NCBI GenBank assembly: GCA_002343425.1
Contig: DDSO01000143.1
Location: 61,077-81,823, forward strand
DNA length: 20,747 nt
Source of the DNA: Brevundimonas sp. UBA2388
Lineage (GTDB): Bacteria > Pseudomonadota > Alphaproteobacteria > Caulobacterales > Caulobacteraceae
Direction of reading: 5' to 3'
Numbering within the stretch: position 1 is the first letter of the stretch; the number at the start of each line of letters is the position of its first letter. This document shows positions 7,087-14,053 of this stretch, piece by piece. The translations under genes and the position numbers were made by a program. The notes under the pieces are model-generated. The model saw only the letters and a list, made by a program, of their open reading frames with translations. It was not told the origin of the DNA and searched no databases.

Positions 7087-8796
7087 CTAGCTCGCCTCGG
7101 TCCAGAAGGCGCTTTCGTCCTCAGTGGTTTCGGGAAGAGCGACGCCCATGGTCTTCGTCCGGTCCGAAATTTCGGCGTCCGCTTCGGCCATGACCGACAG
7201 ATAGGGGCTGCCGGTACGCGTGCGATTCAGGAAGCGATTGACGCCGGCCTCCGACGCCAGGGCGGGTTTGATCTCCGGGGTACGGATGCGCACCGGAGGC
7301 TTCCCCCGGCGTCGGACGATGGCGGCGCGGTTCGGCAGCTCCCTCAGTTTGATGATGGCCAGATGCGTCGCCTCCTCCAGGGAGTGGACGGCTGTCGGCA
7401 TGGTGACGCGCACGGGCTTCAAGGTTTGCGAGCGGCCGGATGTACGCCCCCCGCCCTGGCTGGTGCTTTCGCTGGAGCTGGATCCCCAGCCCTCGGACGA
7501 GCCGCCGCTCGATGCCGTCGAAGCCGACCGGCCCGTGACGTTGCCTTGAAGATCATAGGTCTCGCTCAGGCTCTCCGAGCCGCCAGAGGATGAGCCATAC
7601 TGATAGCTGTCGCTCGACGTTTGAGTCGTGCCCCAGGTCTCGGTTTCGCTCTCCGATTCCAGCCAGAACGGCACCTCGTCGACCACGACCGGCTTGTCGA
7701 GAACATGTTTGGGCTGCTCCAGATTGAAGCTGGTCCGCATGACCTCCCGCGCCATGATCGCGGCGTCGTCGTCGGTCAGTCCGCCGAATACGATCTTGGT
7801 CTGTCCGCCCGCCATGACGCCGTTGTAGATCGCCTCTGAGCGGTCCCGCAGTTGGCCGAGCCTCTGGTGAGAGAGCACCAGGTGAAGGCCGAATTTGCGG
7901 GTCTGGTCGAGCATCCGCTCGATGTCGCTGGTGAGGTAGTCGTAGCATTCGTCGATATAGAGGGTGAACGGCCGCCGGCGCGCCGTAGCCTCGTCGCGGC
8001 GCACCGCCTGAAGAAAGAGCTCGCTGGTCAGCAGCGTCCCCAGCAGGCGTCCATTGTCCGCCGACAAGACGCCTTTGGGGGCCAGGTTGACGATGACGAT
8101 TTCGCCCGCGTCCATCACGGCCCTCAGGTCGAGCGCGCGGTCGCGCTGGCCCACGATGCGGCGCACGACAGGCGAGCTCAGGACTTCCAGCAGCCGGTTG
8201 TTGGTGCTGGAAAATTGCTCGTAGAATTCCCGGCGCGACAAGGCGTCGAAGTCTCGCCAGACGGCGTTAAAGACAGGGTCGGGCAGATCGGCGATCAGGG
8301 AACGTCGAAGGTCCGACTCACTGGAGGTCAGGATCGGAGCCTCGGCCAGGGTAAGGTTGCGAATGGCGAGCGTGTAGAACACGGCCCTCAGACACTTCTT
8401 GAGCAGCGGAGTCGCATTGGTGTTCTCCCCGCCCCAAACCTGAGCGCAGGCCGCAACCATGGCGTCCACCCGGACGGCCGTTTCGGTTTGGCTGTCGAGC
8501 CGAAGGGGGTTGAACCCGGCGCACCAATTGAGGTCGCCCGGCTCGATGACGTGGATACGTCGGAAGTCATCCATCTTCGTCGCGGCGCACCACTGCGTCA
8601 CCGCGTCAGCCAACGTACCGTGCGGATCAATGAGACAGAGCCCACGCCCGGCGGTGATGTCGGCCCGGATCATGGCCTCAATCAGTTTTGACTTCCCCGT
8701 GCCGGACGCCCCGAGCACATGGATGTGCCGCGAGCGCACCTCATCAGTCAGCCGAATGTCTTTCCGGTTCTTCGTTCTGCCGATGGCCAACGCCAT
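7087..8796 (-). CDS. TraD/VirD4-like conjugative DNA-transfer ATPase (second copy, Ser/Gly-rich insert)
   Basis: 569 residues. Walker A is GASGTGKS (29-36), followed by RGLCLIDPHGTLADAV (51-66). Walker B is LYIDECYDY (279-287) and LSHQRLGQLRDRS (308-320) is the sensor region; an FGGLTDDDA segment follows. These identify a VirD4/TraD-type DNA-pumping ATPase. Residues about 381-458 form a low-complexity tract of Ser, Gly, Thr and Glu, probably disordered and unusual for the family, between the motor and a conserved C-terminal part that mentions HSLEEATHLAIIKLRELPNRAAI. There are no N-terminal membrane helices. Its start overlaps the stop of the upstream coiled-coil gene by one base, so translation is coupled. 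The operon partners may supply the membrane anchor and adaptor. Confidence 0.88.
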   Translation of the reverse strand: MALAIGRTKNRKDIRLTDEVRSRHIHVLGASGTGKSKLIEAMIRADITAGRGLCLIDPHGTLADAVTQWCAATKMDDFRRIHVIEPGDLNWCAGFNPLRLDSQTETAVRVDAMVAACAQVWGGENTNATPLLKKCLRAVFYTLAIRNLTLAEAPILTSSESDLRRSLIADLPDPVFNAVWRDFDALSRREFYEQFSSTNNRLLEVLSSPVVRRIVGQRDRALDLRAVMDAGEIVIVNLAPKGVLSADNGRLLGTLLTSELFLQAVRRDEATARRRPFTLYIDECYDYLTSDIERMLDQTRKFGLHLVLSHQRLGQLRDRSEAIYNGVMAGGQTKIVFGGLTDDDAAIMAREVMRTSFNLEQPKHVLDKPVVVDEVPFWLESESETETWGTTQTSSDSYQYGSSSGGSESLSETYDLQGNVTGRSASTASSGGSSEGWGSSSSESTSQGGGRTSGRSQTLKPVRVTMPTAVHSLEEATHLAIIKLRELPNRAAIVRRRGKPPVRIRTPEIKPALASEAGVNRFLNRTRTGSPYLSVMAEADAEISDRTKTMGVALPETTEDESAFWTEAS

Positions 8797-9425
8797 CAGA
8801 GAAGATCCTCATGGAGTTTCTCGACCTGCGTTCGTCGCAGAATTTCAAGCCTCTCCAACTCCTGACGTTCGTCGTTGGTGAGGTTGTCTTCACCACCCGC
8901 CGCTTCAATCAGCTCCGCCCGTTGACGCTTGAACACGTCGTCGACCTCGCGGAGGTTCTCCAACGCGGTCGCCAGACGCTTCCCCATGGTCGGCTTTTCA
9001 GCGGGTGGCGCGGGGCTCTCGATCTCAGCCCGCCGTCGCTTCGCCTCTGCTAGCCGGACATGCAGTTCTTCGATCTCGACGCCCTTCCGCAGGCCTTCCA
9101 GTTCAGCGTCTTTCAGAAGAAGCGTGAGCCGATTGTCGATCTTGAGCCGCTCGATCTCGCGAAGCTTGTCGAGATTCTCGATGCGTACGATCGAGATTTC
9201 GCGCGCTTCAAGCAGCTCGCGCTGGCGTTGGAGCACATCAAGCAAAGCGTTCTTGGCTTCGACCAATCGTGCATAGGCCTGAAGCTGACGTTCTTCGGAG
9301 CGGTATTTCATTCGCGCCAAGAGCGGGATGTTGAGCGGCGCAGGCGGAAGCGCCAAATCCTCTCGCAGAGGTGGCAGGACTTGTCCTTCCAGTGCGCGTC
9401 GGGGCGCCGGCGGCCGTGCCGTCAT
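8796..9425 (-). CDS. Coiled-coil cytoplasmic protein of the transfer operon
   Basis: 209 residues, mostly charged heptad-like helix. Residues about 40-145 are rich in Leu, Glu, Arg and Lys (for example LREIERLKIDNRLTLLLKD), and a second helical stretch at 155-209 follows a Pro-rich break. The N-terminus is Pro-rich. No enzyme motif or membrane segment is visible. It overlaps its upstream neighbour by 4 bp (ATGA) and the downstream ATPase by 1 bp, with a strong GGAGG site, so the three are translated as a set. A structural or adaptor role linking the ATPase to the membrane partner is plausible but inferred. Family not recognised. Confidence 0.72.
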   Translation of the reverse strand: MTARPPAPRRALEGQVLPPLREDLALPPAPLNIPLLARMKYRSEERQLQAYARLVEAKNALLDVLQRQRELLEAREISIVRIENLDKLREIERLKIDNRLTLLLKDAELEGLRKGVEIEELHVRLAEAKRRRAEIESPAPPAEKPTMGKRLATALENLREVDDVFKRQRAELIEAAGGEDNLTNDERQELERLEILRRTQVEKLHEDLL

Positions 9426-10495
9426 TTGCTTTCCTCCTTCTCGCGAAGAGCATCCACGCGCGCCAGCGCCTGTTCATGTGCAATAGCTGCATCGAGCAGG
9501 TCCTTTTGCGCCTGAAGCAACGCGTTGTCCTGGGCCGCCTGCCTGCGAGCGTCATCGACGAGACGAGCTTCTTCTGCGTCCAGAGCGGCCTCCCGCTCTC
9601 GCCAGCGCGCCGCCAGTGCGTAAGCCTGATCGGCGCGAACGGTCTTTTCGATTTCATTGGCTCCGGAGATCGAACGTACAGCCTGCGCGAAAGCTTTGCC
9701 GTCGAGTTCCTGGCCGGTTGTTATCGCATGGTCGACCATCGCGCCGGCGGGGTGCGGGGTGAGCGAGTAGTACCAGTAGAGGAGCGTTTCGCGCTTCAAC
9801 CAAAGCCACAGCGCCAGAGCGCCGAAAACGATAAGGCGGACCCAACCCCAAAACGTGTTCGAGGCCCTCTCTGACCGTAGCCGCTCTACCCTTTCCCGTT
9901 CTATGGCCGCAGCGGCTTCAGCCGCCCGCGCCCGCTCCAGAGCCGGGTAGTTCGTCCAACTCCGCCAATTGTATTTGCGATCGTATGTTCGCAATCCCGG
10001 AGCCGAGTGCTGGCCTTTGTTGTCCCCTTCGAGGCTTGTGGCCTCAAACACCAGCGAACCGTCCGGAAGAAAAATGCGTAGGCCGCCGATGTCGAGGTCG
10101 TGGGTTCGATTGCTGAAGACGTTGTCATATGGAATGGGGCAGCTTCTCCAGACCTCAATGACGGCCCGACGAAGGACTTGATCCAGCACACGAGTATGAT
10201 CGAAGTCCGCTCTCTGAAGCCTGACATCGACTGTTCTTGAGAGGGCTCCACCACCGCACCCCAACACCTGAAACTGTGGTGTGCCAACGTGCCGGCGGAC
10301 CGTGACGTCGTCAGCGAACCCATCTCCAAATACCGAGGGAATCACCACGCCGGAGCGCGCATTGCCCTTCTCGGACCATGCAACGCGATCACTCTCGGGA
10401 GAAAGCGGCAAGTACGCCAACCTCACATCCAGCGCCCAAGCCTCAGTCGCTCCGAAGAGAGCAAGTCCGAACAACAGAATGCAAAGCTTTCGCAT
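9422..10495 (-). CDS. Exported or membrane-anchored protein with C-terminal coiled coil, first gene of transfer operon
   Basis: 357 residues from the ATG at 10495. A longer frame to 10591 exists, but the ATG at 10495 begins a classic signal peptide, MRKLCILLFGLALFGATEA, and has an AAGGGG site. A soluble, presumably periplasmic domain follows, then a transmembrane helix near residues 210-232 (FWGWVRLIVFGALALWLWL). The cytoplasmic C-terminus is helical and rich in Ala, Glu and Arg (EREAALDAEEARLVDDARR), ending in coiled coil. This topology would let it bridge periplasm and cytoplasm and dock the soluble ATPase. Cotranscription with the downstream genes is supported by the 4-bp overlap. Not matched to a named family. 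Confidence 0.75.
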   Translation of the reverse strand: MRKLCILLFGLALFGATEAWALDVRLAYLPLSPESDRVAWSEKGNARSGVVIPSVFGDGFADDVTVRRHVGTPQFQVLGCGGGALSRTVDVRLQRADFDHTRVLDQVLRRAVIEVWRSCPIPYDNVFSNRTHDLDIGGLRIFLPDGSLVFEATSLEGDNKGQHSAPGLRTYDRKYNWRSWTNYPALERARAAEAAAAIERERVERLRSERASNTFWGWVRLIVFGALALWLWLKRETLLYWYYSLTPHPAGAMVDHAITTGQELDGKAFAQAVRSISGANEIEKTVRADQAYALAARWREREAALDAEEARLVDDARRQAAQDNALLQAQKDLLDAAIAHEQALARVDALREKEESK

Positions 10496-10580
10496 GGCGG
10501 CCCCTTCCCGCTCAAGAATACAAGCACGGAGGTCGCTGCCCGGCCAAGAGAGAAGACGAGGCAAGCTATAACTACTTGAA

Positions 10581-10613
10581 AACATTGACAATATTAGATA
10601 TCAATGTTACCCT
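10581..10613 (+). promoter_or_regulatory. Divergent promoter region with perfect 8-bp dyad
   Basis: AACATTGA (10581-10588) and TCAATGTT (10601-10608) form a perfect inverted repeat with a 12-bp AT-rich centre. TTGACA (10585-10590) is a perfect -35 box; TACCCT at 10608-10613 is a weak -10 at 17 bp spacing. The dyad therefore covers the promoter of the + strand gene at 10652 and lies upstream of the minus-strand transfer operon. An operator controlling both directions is the natural reading. Confidence 0.55.
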
Positions 10614-10651
10614 AAGTGGCGGAGTCCTCACGAAATTATCAGGAGCCCGCC

Positions 10652-10912
10652 ATGGGAAAGCTGTACCTCGACGAAAACGACCGGGTTCATTTCGACCAGA
10701 CGACCGACGGGCGATTTGCTCGACGTGCAGCGGTCGGAAGGTGTCTGATGCGCCTCGCCAGTACGACCGAACAACTCGTTTTCGCCTCAGCGCGAGTGCT
10801 TGAGCTGAGCGGGCGATCTGATCCGCACATCACGGCCGACCTCCGACTAATCAACGAGGTCCGTCGCGCTGTCCGGTCAAGAGCCCGAAAAAGACGCGCC
10901 GCATCTCGGTAG
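10652..10912 (+). CDS. Small basic protein of unknown function, divergent from transfer operon
   Basis: 86 residues from the ATG at 10652, chosen because AGGAG lies 6 bp upstream; a GTG start at 10616 would overlap the promoter region. The N-terminus reads MGKLYLDENDRVHFDQTTDG, followed by an amphipathic helical middle (about 20-55) and an Arg/Lys-rich tail (RRAVRSRARKRRAASR). The basic tail could bind DNA or RNA. It has its own promoter and a good terminator, so it is a single-gene transcript. Its place opposite the conjugation operon and beside a dyad suggests a regulator, but no helix-turn-helix can be confirmed. Confidence 0.62.
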   Translation: MGKLYLDENDRVHFDQTTDGRFARRAAVGRCLMRLASTTEQLVFASARVLELSGRSDPHITADLRLINEVRRAVRSRARKRRAASR

Positions 10913-10935
10913 CCGGCTGAACCAAGCCAATTTTT

Positions 10936-10969
10936 GCGCCACCTTCACCGAGGGTGGCGCTTCCTTTTT
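10936..10969 (+). terminator. Intrinsic terminator after the small gene
   Basis: GCGCCACC (10936-10943) pairs with GGTGGCGC (10953-10960), followed by TTCCTTTTT. The 8-bp stem and T tract begin 23 bp after the stop codon at 10912. Confidence 0.85.
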
Positions 10970-10979
10970 CGGGCGGGCG

Positions 10980-11561
10980 CGCCCTAAAGCAAGAAGGGGC
11001 GGACTGCGCCGCCGTAGGCGGCACTGTTGTGAGGCTTCCTTCCCGCCTGAGCGGAAGGAATGCCTTCGGTGGGCGTCAACGACGCCCCACGCCATAGGCG
11101 TTCAAGTCGTCCGTGGCCCGACACGGAGGAGTATGACCCCCCGCAACCGTCGGCACCGCTGTCCGCCCAAGAAGCGCGGCGCATCTGCGCCGTGATGATT
11201 GGCTGCGGCAGCGTGTGAGCGAAGCGCCCGACTTCGAGCGTTTTGGGGTGAGCGGCATTGTGGTCGAAGACCCGCGAACCCCCGAAGCCAGCGCGGCATC
11301 TGCGCGCTGGCGGAGCCGTAACTGTGGCGTATGTGCCTGGACTAGCCACGGTGGAGGAAAACGGTCGAAGTCGGGCGGGACGCCCGACGGTTGCGGGGGC
11401 ATTTTTCCATTGCGGAGCAATGGCTTCCGACTGCTCGAGAGAGCACTTACCCCGCCTATTCATGATTGGCGGGGCTATTGGCGTGTTGATCCGCCAGCAC
11501 GGCCGGATCGGCGCGAGACAGTCGATTTTTACACATTCACTTACACATACGCAGACTGCGT
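10980..11561. other. Gene-free region densely packed with short perfect hairpins
   Basis: No believable gene lies between 10913 and 11608. Perfect stems seen are 11008-11022 (GCCGCC, loop GTA), 11036-11060 (TTCCTTCC with GGAAGGAA), 11071-11087 (GGGCGTC, loop AAC), 11178-11191 (GGCGCA, loop TC) and 11287-11311 (GCCAGCGC with GCGCTGGC). Further along are 11370-11388 (GTCGGGCG, loop GGA), 11407-11423 (CCATTGC, loop GGA), 11450-11474 (CCCCGCC with GGCGGGG), 11488-11509 (GATCCG with CGGATC) and 11549-11561 (ACGCAG, A, CTGCGT). Two share GCATCTGCGC. This could be a structured RNA, a transfer or replication origin, or recombinase binding arms. Confidence 0.55.
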
Positions 11562-11608
11562 CGTATATTATCCAGTTAGAGCAATATGTTCGGACAACTG
11601 CTCTCCCA

Positions 11609-11653
11609 CTACGAATCTGAGGGTCGGACGTTCGAATCGTTCCGGGCGCGCCA
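11609..11653 (+). other. 3' half of tRNA-Arg(ACG), attachment-site core
   Basis: The segment begins with the anticodon loop CTACGAA (anticodon ACG at 11611-11613). It continues through the 3' anticodon strand TCTGA, the variable loop GGGTC, and a T arm GGACG-TTCGAAT-CGTTC that pairs with one G-U. It ends with the acceptor strand CGGGCGC, a discriminator G and CCA. This matches the 3' half of alphaproteobacterial tRNA-Arg(ACG). The sequence to the left (ending CTCCCA) does not pair as the 5' anticodon strand and shows no 5' tRNA half, so it is not a working tRNA. Such fragments are carried by elements that integrate into tRNA genes. The recombinase gene ends inside it. Confidence 0.82.
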
Positions 11654-13291
11654 CCGCGGTTCAAAACCGCGAACTCCGCCAATAGCGGCGTAATCCCCAC
11701 CATCACTGGATGCCAAGGTTCGCAACAGCTCGGTTCGCGAGCCGATGATGCGCGCCTCGGTCTTGCTGATGACCTCCACGCGCTGTGTCAGCGCCCGGAG
11801 GTGATCGCGCCGGTAGCCGCTGGTGCGGTCGTGAAGCTTGCGTCGTGCGGCGGTGGCGAACCGACTGAGAGACTCGGCGGTGATCGTCGGCGCGAGCCGG
11901 TCGACAGACGCACTGATCCGCTCGGCGTCGGCTCTGGCCTGATCACGAATGCTGGAGAGTTCGGCGACGCGATCTTTGAGGGAGGGGTCGTCCGGGGCCA
12001 GCATCCCGTTTTCGATGGCCTCATAGAGTCGATTCAGCTTGGCTTCTGCCTCGGTGGCGCGCTTGCGCATTTCGGCGACGTGACTGCGCCGCTGATCGGC
12101 CCACTCTTCCCGGCGATCCAGAAGCTGCTCCATCAACAGCGTCAGGCGCTCCGGATCGAGCAGGCGGGATTCGAGATGGCCGATGACGGCGTCGTCCAGT
12201 TTGTCCATCGGGACCGACATGCCCGTGCATCCGGTCGAGCCGATCCGTGCTTTGGTCGAACAGGCGTAGTAGCGATACTGGCCGCCCGCGCTCCCCTTCC
12301 CCGTTCTCAGGGTCATCGCCCCGCCGCAGGCGCCGCAGAAGCAGATGCCGGTGAGCAGGTTCGGACCGCTGGAAACGCGGGGCGGCGTCCACTTCGGGTT
12401 TCGGGACGCAAGGTGGGCCCTGACGGCGTCGTAGTCCGCTTTCGAGACGATAGGCGGAACGGCCATGATGGCGTGCTCGGACTCGGGCTTGGGCTTCTTG
12501 GTCAGGTAGTCGCGAGTGTTGAAGCGGTGCTCGCCCATGTAGGTCGAGCGCGTCAGGATTTGATGCACCGCGCTGATCCCCCAGCGCCCGCCATCGCGGG
12601 TCCGGATGTTCTGGTCGTTCAGCCGCGTGGCGATGGTCTTGAGCCCCATCGGACCGCGCTCCCCGTCACCGGTCAGCGCCCACCGGTAGATGGTGCGAAT
12701 GACCTCGGCCTGAAGCGGATCGATCTCCAACGTCTTCTTGATCTTGGACCCGCGCTGCTCGGCGGCGACAATGCGATAGCCGATGGGCGGCCGGGCGCCG
12801 TTCCAGAAGCCCTGCCGGGCGTTCTCCTTCATGGCGCGAAGGGTGTGCTTGGCGTTCTCCCGGGATTGGTACTCGTCGAAGAGCGACATGATCTGGCGCA
12901 TCATCATGCTCATGGGATCGTCGCCCAGCTCCTGGGTGATCGAGACCAGACGCACGCCGTTCTTGGCCAGCTTGCGGACATAGAATTCGAACTGGAACTG
13001 GTCGCGGAAGAACCGGGAGAAACTGTGCACCACGATCACGTCGAAGGCGGGCGGCTTGATCAGGGCCGCCTCGATCATCGACTGGAATGATGGACGCCGG
13101 TCGTCGGTGGCGGTGTTGCCCGGCTCCACATACTCGACCGCCGCCTCCCAGCCCTTGGCCTCGCAGTAGGCCGCAAGCTGGCGGCGCTGGTCCGGGATCG
13201 ACAGGTCGCTGGTCGCCTGCCGGCCGGTCGAGACCCGGAGATACAAGGCAGCGCGGGCCTGGACCCCTGCGTGGTTAGCCGTGTCCGTCAT
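11609..13291 (-). CDS. Large serine recombinase (site-specific integrase)
   Basis: 560 residues. The N-terminal resolvase domain has the catalytic serine in YLRVSTGRQ (Ser21), the DQRRQL pattern and FDVIVVHSFSRFFRDQFQ. A recombinase domain (about 165-285) contains GYRIV, RTIYRWALTGDGERGP and ILTRSTYMGEHRF. A zinc-ribbon domain follows with CFCGACGGAM and a later YYAC..GCTG (about 315-365). A long coiled coil (about 390-460) and a C-terminal tail complete the large serine integrase layout. The last residues (RARNDSNVRPSDS) are encoded by antisense of the tRNA-Arg fragment, and the TAG stop comes from its anticodon loop, which ties the gene to its attachment site. The protein catalyses integration and excision of the element. 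ATG at 13291; the upstream 64-residue gene ends 12 bp before it. Confidence 0.95.
   Translation of the reverse strand: MTDTANHAGVQARAALYLRVSTGRQATSDLSIPDQRRQLAAYCEAKGWEAAVEYVEPGNTATDDRRPSFQSMIEAALIKPPAFDVIVVHSFSRFFRDQFQFEFYVRKLAKNGVRLVSITQELGDDPMSMMMRQIMSLFDEYQSRENAKHTLRAMKENARQGFWNGARPPIGYRIVAAEQRGSKIKKTLEIDPLQAEVIRTIYRWALTGDGERGPMGLKTIATRLNDQNIRTRDGGRWGISAVHQILTRSTYMGEHRFNTRDYLTKKPKPESEHAIMAVPPIVSKADYDAVRAHLASRNPKWTPPRVSSGPNLLTGICFCGACGGAMTLRTGKGSAGGQYRYYACSTKARIGSTGCTGMSVPMDKLDDAVIGHLESRLLDPERLTLLMEQLLDRREEWADQRRSHVAEMRKRATEAEAKLNRLYEAIENGMLAPDDPSLKDRVAELSSIRDQARADAERISASVDRLAPTITAESLSRFATAARRKLHDRTSGYRRDHLRALTQRVEVISKTEARIIGSRTELLRTLASSDGGDYAAIGGVRGFEPRWRARNDSNVRPSDS
11655..11671. repeat. 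Perfect palindrome beside the attachment core
   Basis: CGCGGTT, CAA, AACCGCG is a 7-bp inverted repeat one base after the tRNA CCA end and inside the 3' end of the recombinase gene. It could be part of the integrase binding site; it also lies in coding sequence, so the role is uncertain. Confidence 0.4.
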
Positions 13292-13303
13292 GTCCTCATC
13301 CTC

Positions 13304-13498
13304 TCAGAGGCGCGGACCGAAGACCTCGTCCAGCACCTCGCCAAGCCAAGCCTCCACCGCCCGCACCTCGGCCGTGGTGATCAGCAGGTCGTCGGGCCAG
13401 GTGTCGGTGATGCGTATGGGTGAGCGTACCTCGACTCGCCGGGCTGGCGGAGTCCGGCGCCGCCGCCTCTGCGGCTCGGATGACGGCTGGACGTACAT
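13304..13498 (-). CDS. Small protein upstream of the serine recombinase
   Basis: 64 residues from the ATG at 13498; a GTG at 13516 would add six residues, and neither start has a clear Shine-Dalgarno. The N-terminal part is Arg/Pro-rich, and the C-terminal part (ITDTWPDDLLITTAEVRAVEAWLGEVLDEVFGPRL, residues about 30-64) forms a plausible acidic amphipathic helix. It ends 12 bp before the recombinase ATG and is probably co-transcribed with it. A recombination directionality factor or an accessory of the recombinase would fit size and place, but the sequence gives no family match. Confidence 0.55.
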   Translation of the reverse strand: MYVQPSSEPQRRRRRTPPARRVEVRSPIRITDTWPDDLLITTAEVRAVEAWLGEVLDEVFGPRL

Positions 13499-13716
13499 GG
13501 CCGCCAAGCTGACCACTCAAGAACCCGGCGCATATTCGTAAGCTCTCCATCGCAACTCTCCGGCCCCGCCTTTTCGCAAGGCGGATCGCTCCATCGATCC
13601 TTGCCCAGCCACCAGCGGGGCCCGACGAGCGGGTCAACGCCTGCGGCGCCAGCCGCAGCCCGCAGGGCGCGAAGCGGGGTTGAGGCGCTCGGACGGCTCC
13701 GCTCCACACCGGACTT

Positions 13717-13783
13717 TGAGGGTCGATACGGCAACGCTTGTCAGACAATGCCGGCGCAAAGCCTATCCTGCCCTCGACCCTCA
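13717..13783. promoter_or_regulatory. Nested dyad between sigma-like gene and recombinase transcript
   Basis: TGAGGGTCGA (13717-13726) and TCGACCCTCA (13774-13783) are perfect 10-bp arms. Inside them, CGGCA (13729-13733) pairs with TGCCG (13749-13753), and innermost is the palindrome TTGTC, A, GACAA (13738-13748). The right outer arm holds the stop codon of the sigma-like gene. It could be a recombinase site, an operator for the downstream genes or a transcript-end structure; there is no T tract for a normal terminator. A separate 7-bp hairpin (CCGCCTT with AAGGCGG) is at 13566-13584. The rest of 13542-13780 shows no gene. Confidence 0.5.
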
Positions 13784-14053
13784 CGAGCGTTCAGAAGAGT
13801 GCCGCGCTTCCGCCTCGTCGACCACACCGCACAGCCGGACGAGCGCCTCGGCCAGGCGCGCTTCGGCCAATGCTTGGTCGATCCCGAGATGCGCTGCGAC
13901 CTCGTCCAGCGGCATGTCCTCGAATCGGTGCAGAACGAAGACGTCGTGGCATTCGGGCGGCAGTTGCTGGATCGCTCGCACCAGAACACGACGCCCGTCC
14001 GGTTCTGCGGCCTGCGTGCGCCCTCGCCCGCATCGGAACCAGCCAAGGCTCAT
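13781..14053 (-). CDS. Sigma-70 region 4-like helix-turn-helix protein
   Basis: 90 residues from an ATG that overlaps the upstream gene stop (ATGA). Residues about 22-75 read LVRAIQQLPPECHDVFVLHR, then FEDMPLDEVAAHLGIDQALA and EARLAEALVRLCGV. This is the region 4 pattern (LPP, VFxLHRFEDM, EVAxxLG) that contacts the -35 promoter element. Regions 1 to 3 are absent, so it cannot be a full sigma factor; it may be a regulator or a cofactor for another sigma. It lies in one transcript with the possible HEPN-like gene before it, and ahead of the recombinase. A longer frame reaching 14260 exists but would overlap the neighbour heavily. Confidence 0.75.
   Translation of the reverse strand: MSLGWFRCGRGRTQAAEPDGRRVLVRAIQQLPPECHDVFVLHRFEDMPLDEVAAHLGIDQALAEARLAEALVRLCGVVDEAEARHSSERS

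Noticed and set aside
7852..8691. 279-residue open frame on the + strand
   Set aside because: Antisense to the second ATPase across its Walker region; composition typical of a shadow frame.
11609..11653. A complete, working tRNA gene
   Set aside because: Only the part from the anticodon loop to CCA is present; the left flank does not pair as a D arm, anticodon 5' strand or acceptor 5' strand.
10984..11706. 240-residue minus-strand frame and a 156-residue + frame (11215-11685) across the hairpin array
   Set aside because: Both read through hairpins and the tRNA fragment, show no protein-like pattern and overlap each other; the region is better treated as noncoding.
11801..13090. 429-residue open frame on the + strand
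   Set aside because: It is entirely antisense to the serine recombinase, whose domains and motifs are unmistakable; long shadow frames are expected in GC-rich DNA.
13717..13726. TGAGGGTCG match to the tRNA-Arg core as a second attachment site
   Set aside because: Only nine bases agree, outside the anticodon loop; such a match is not rare enough in 20 kb, and it is better explained as an arm of the local dyad.
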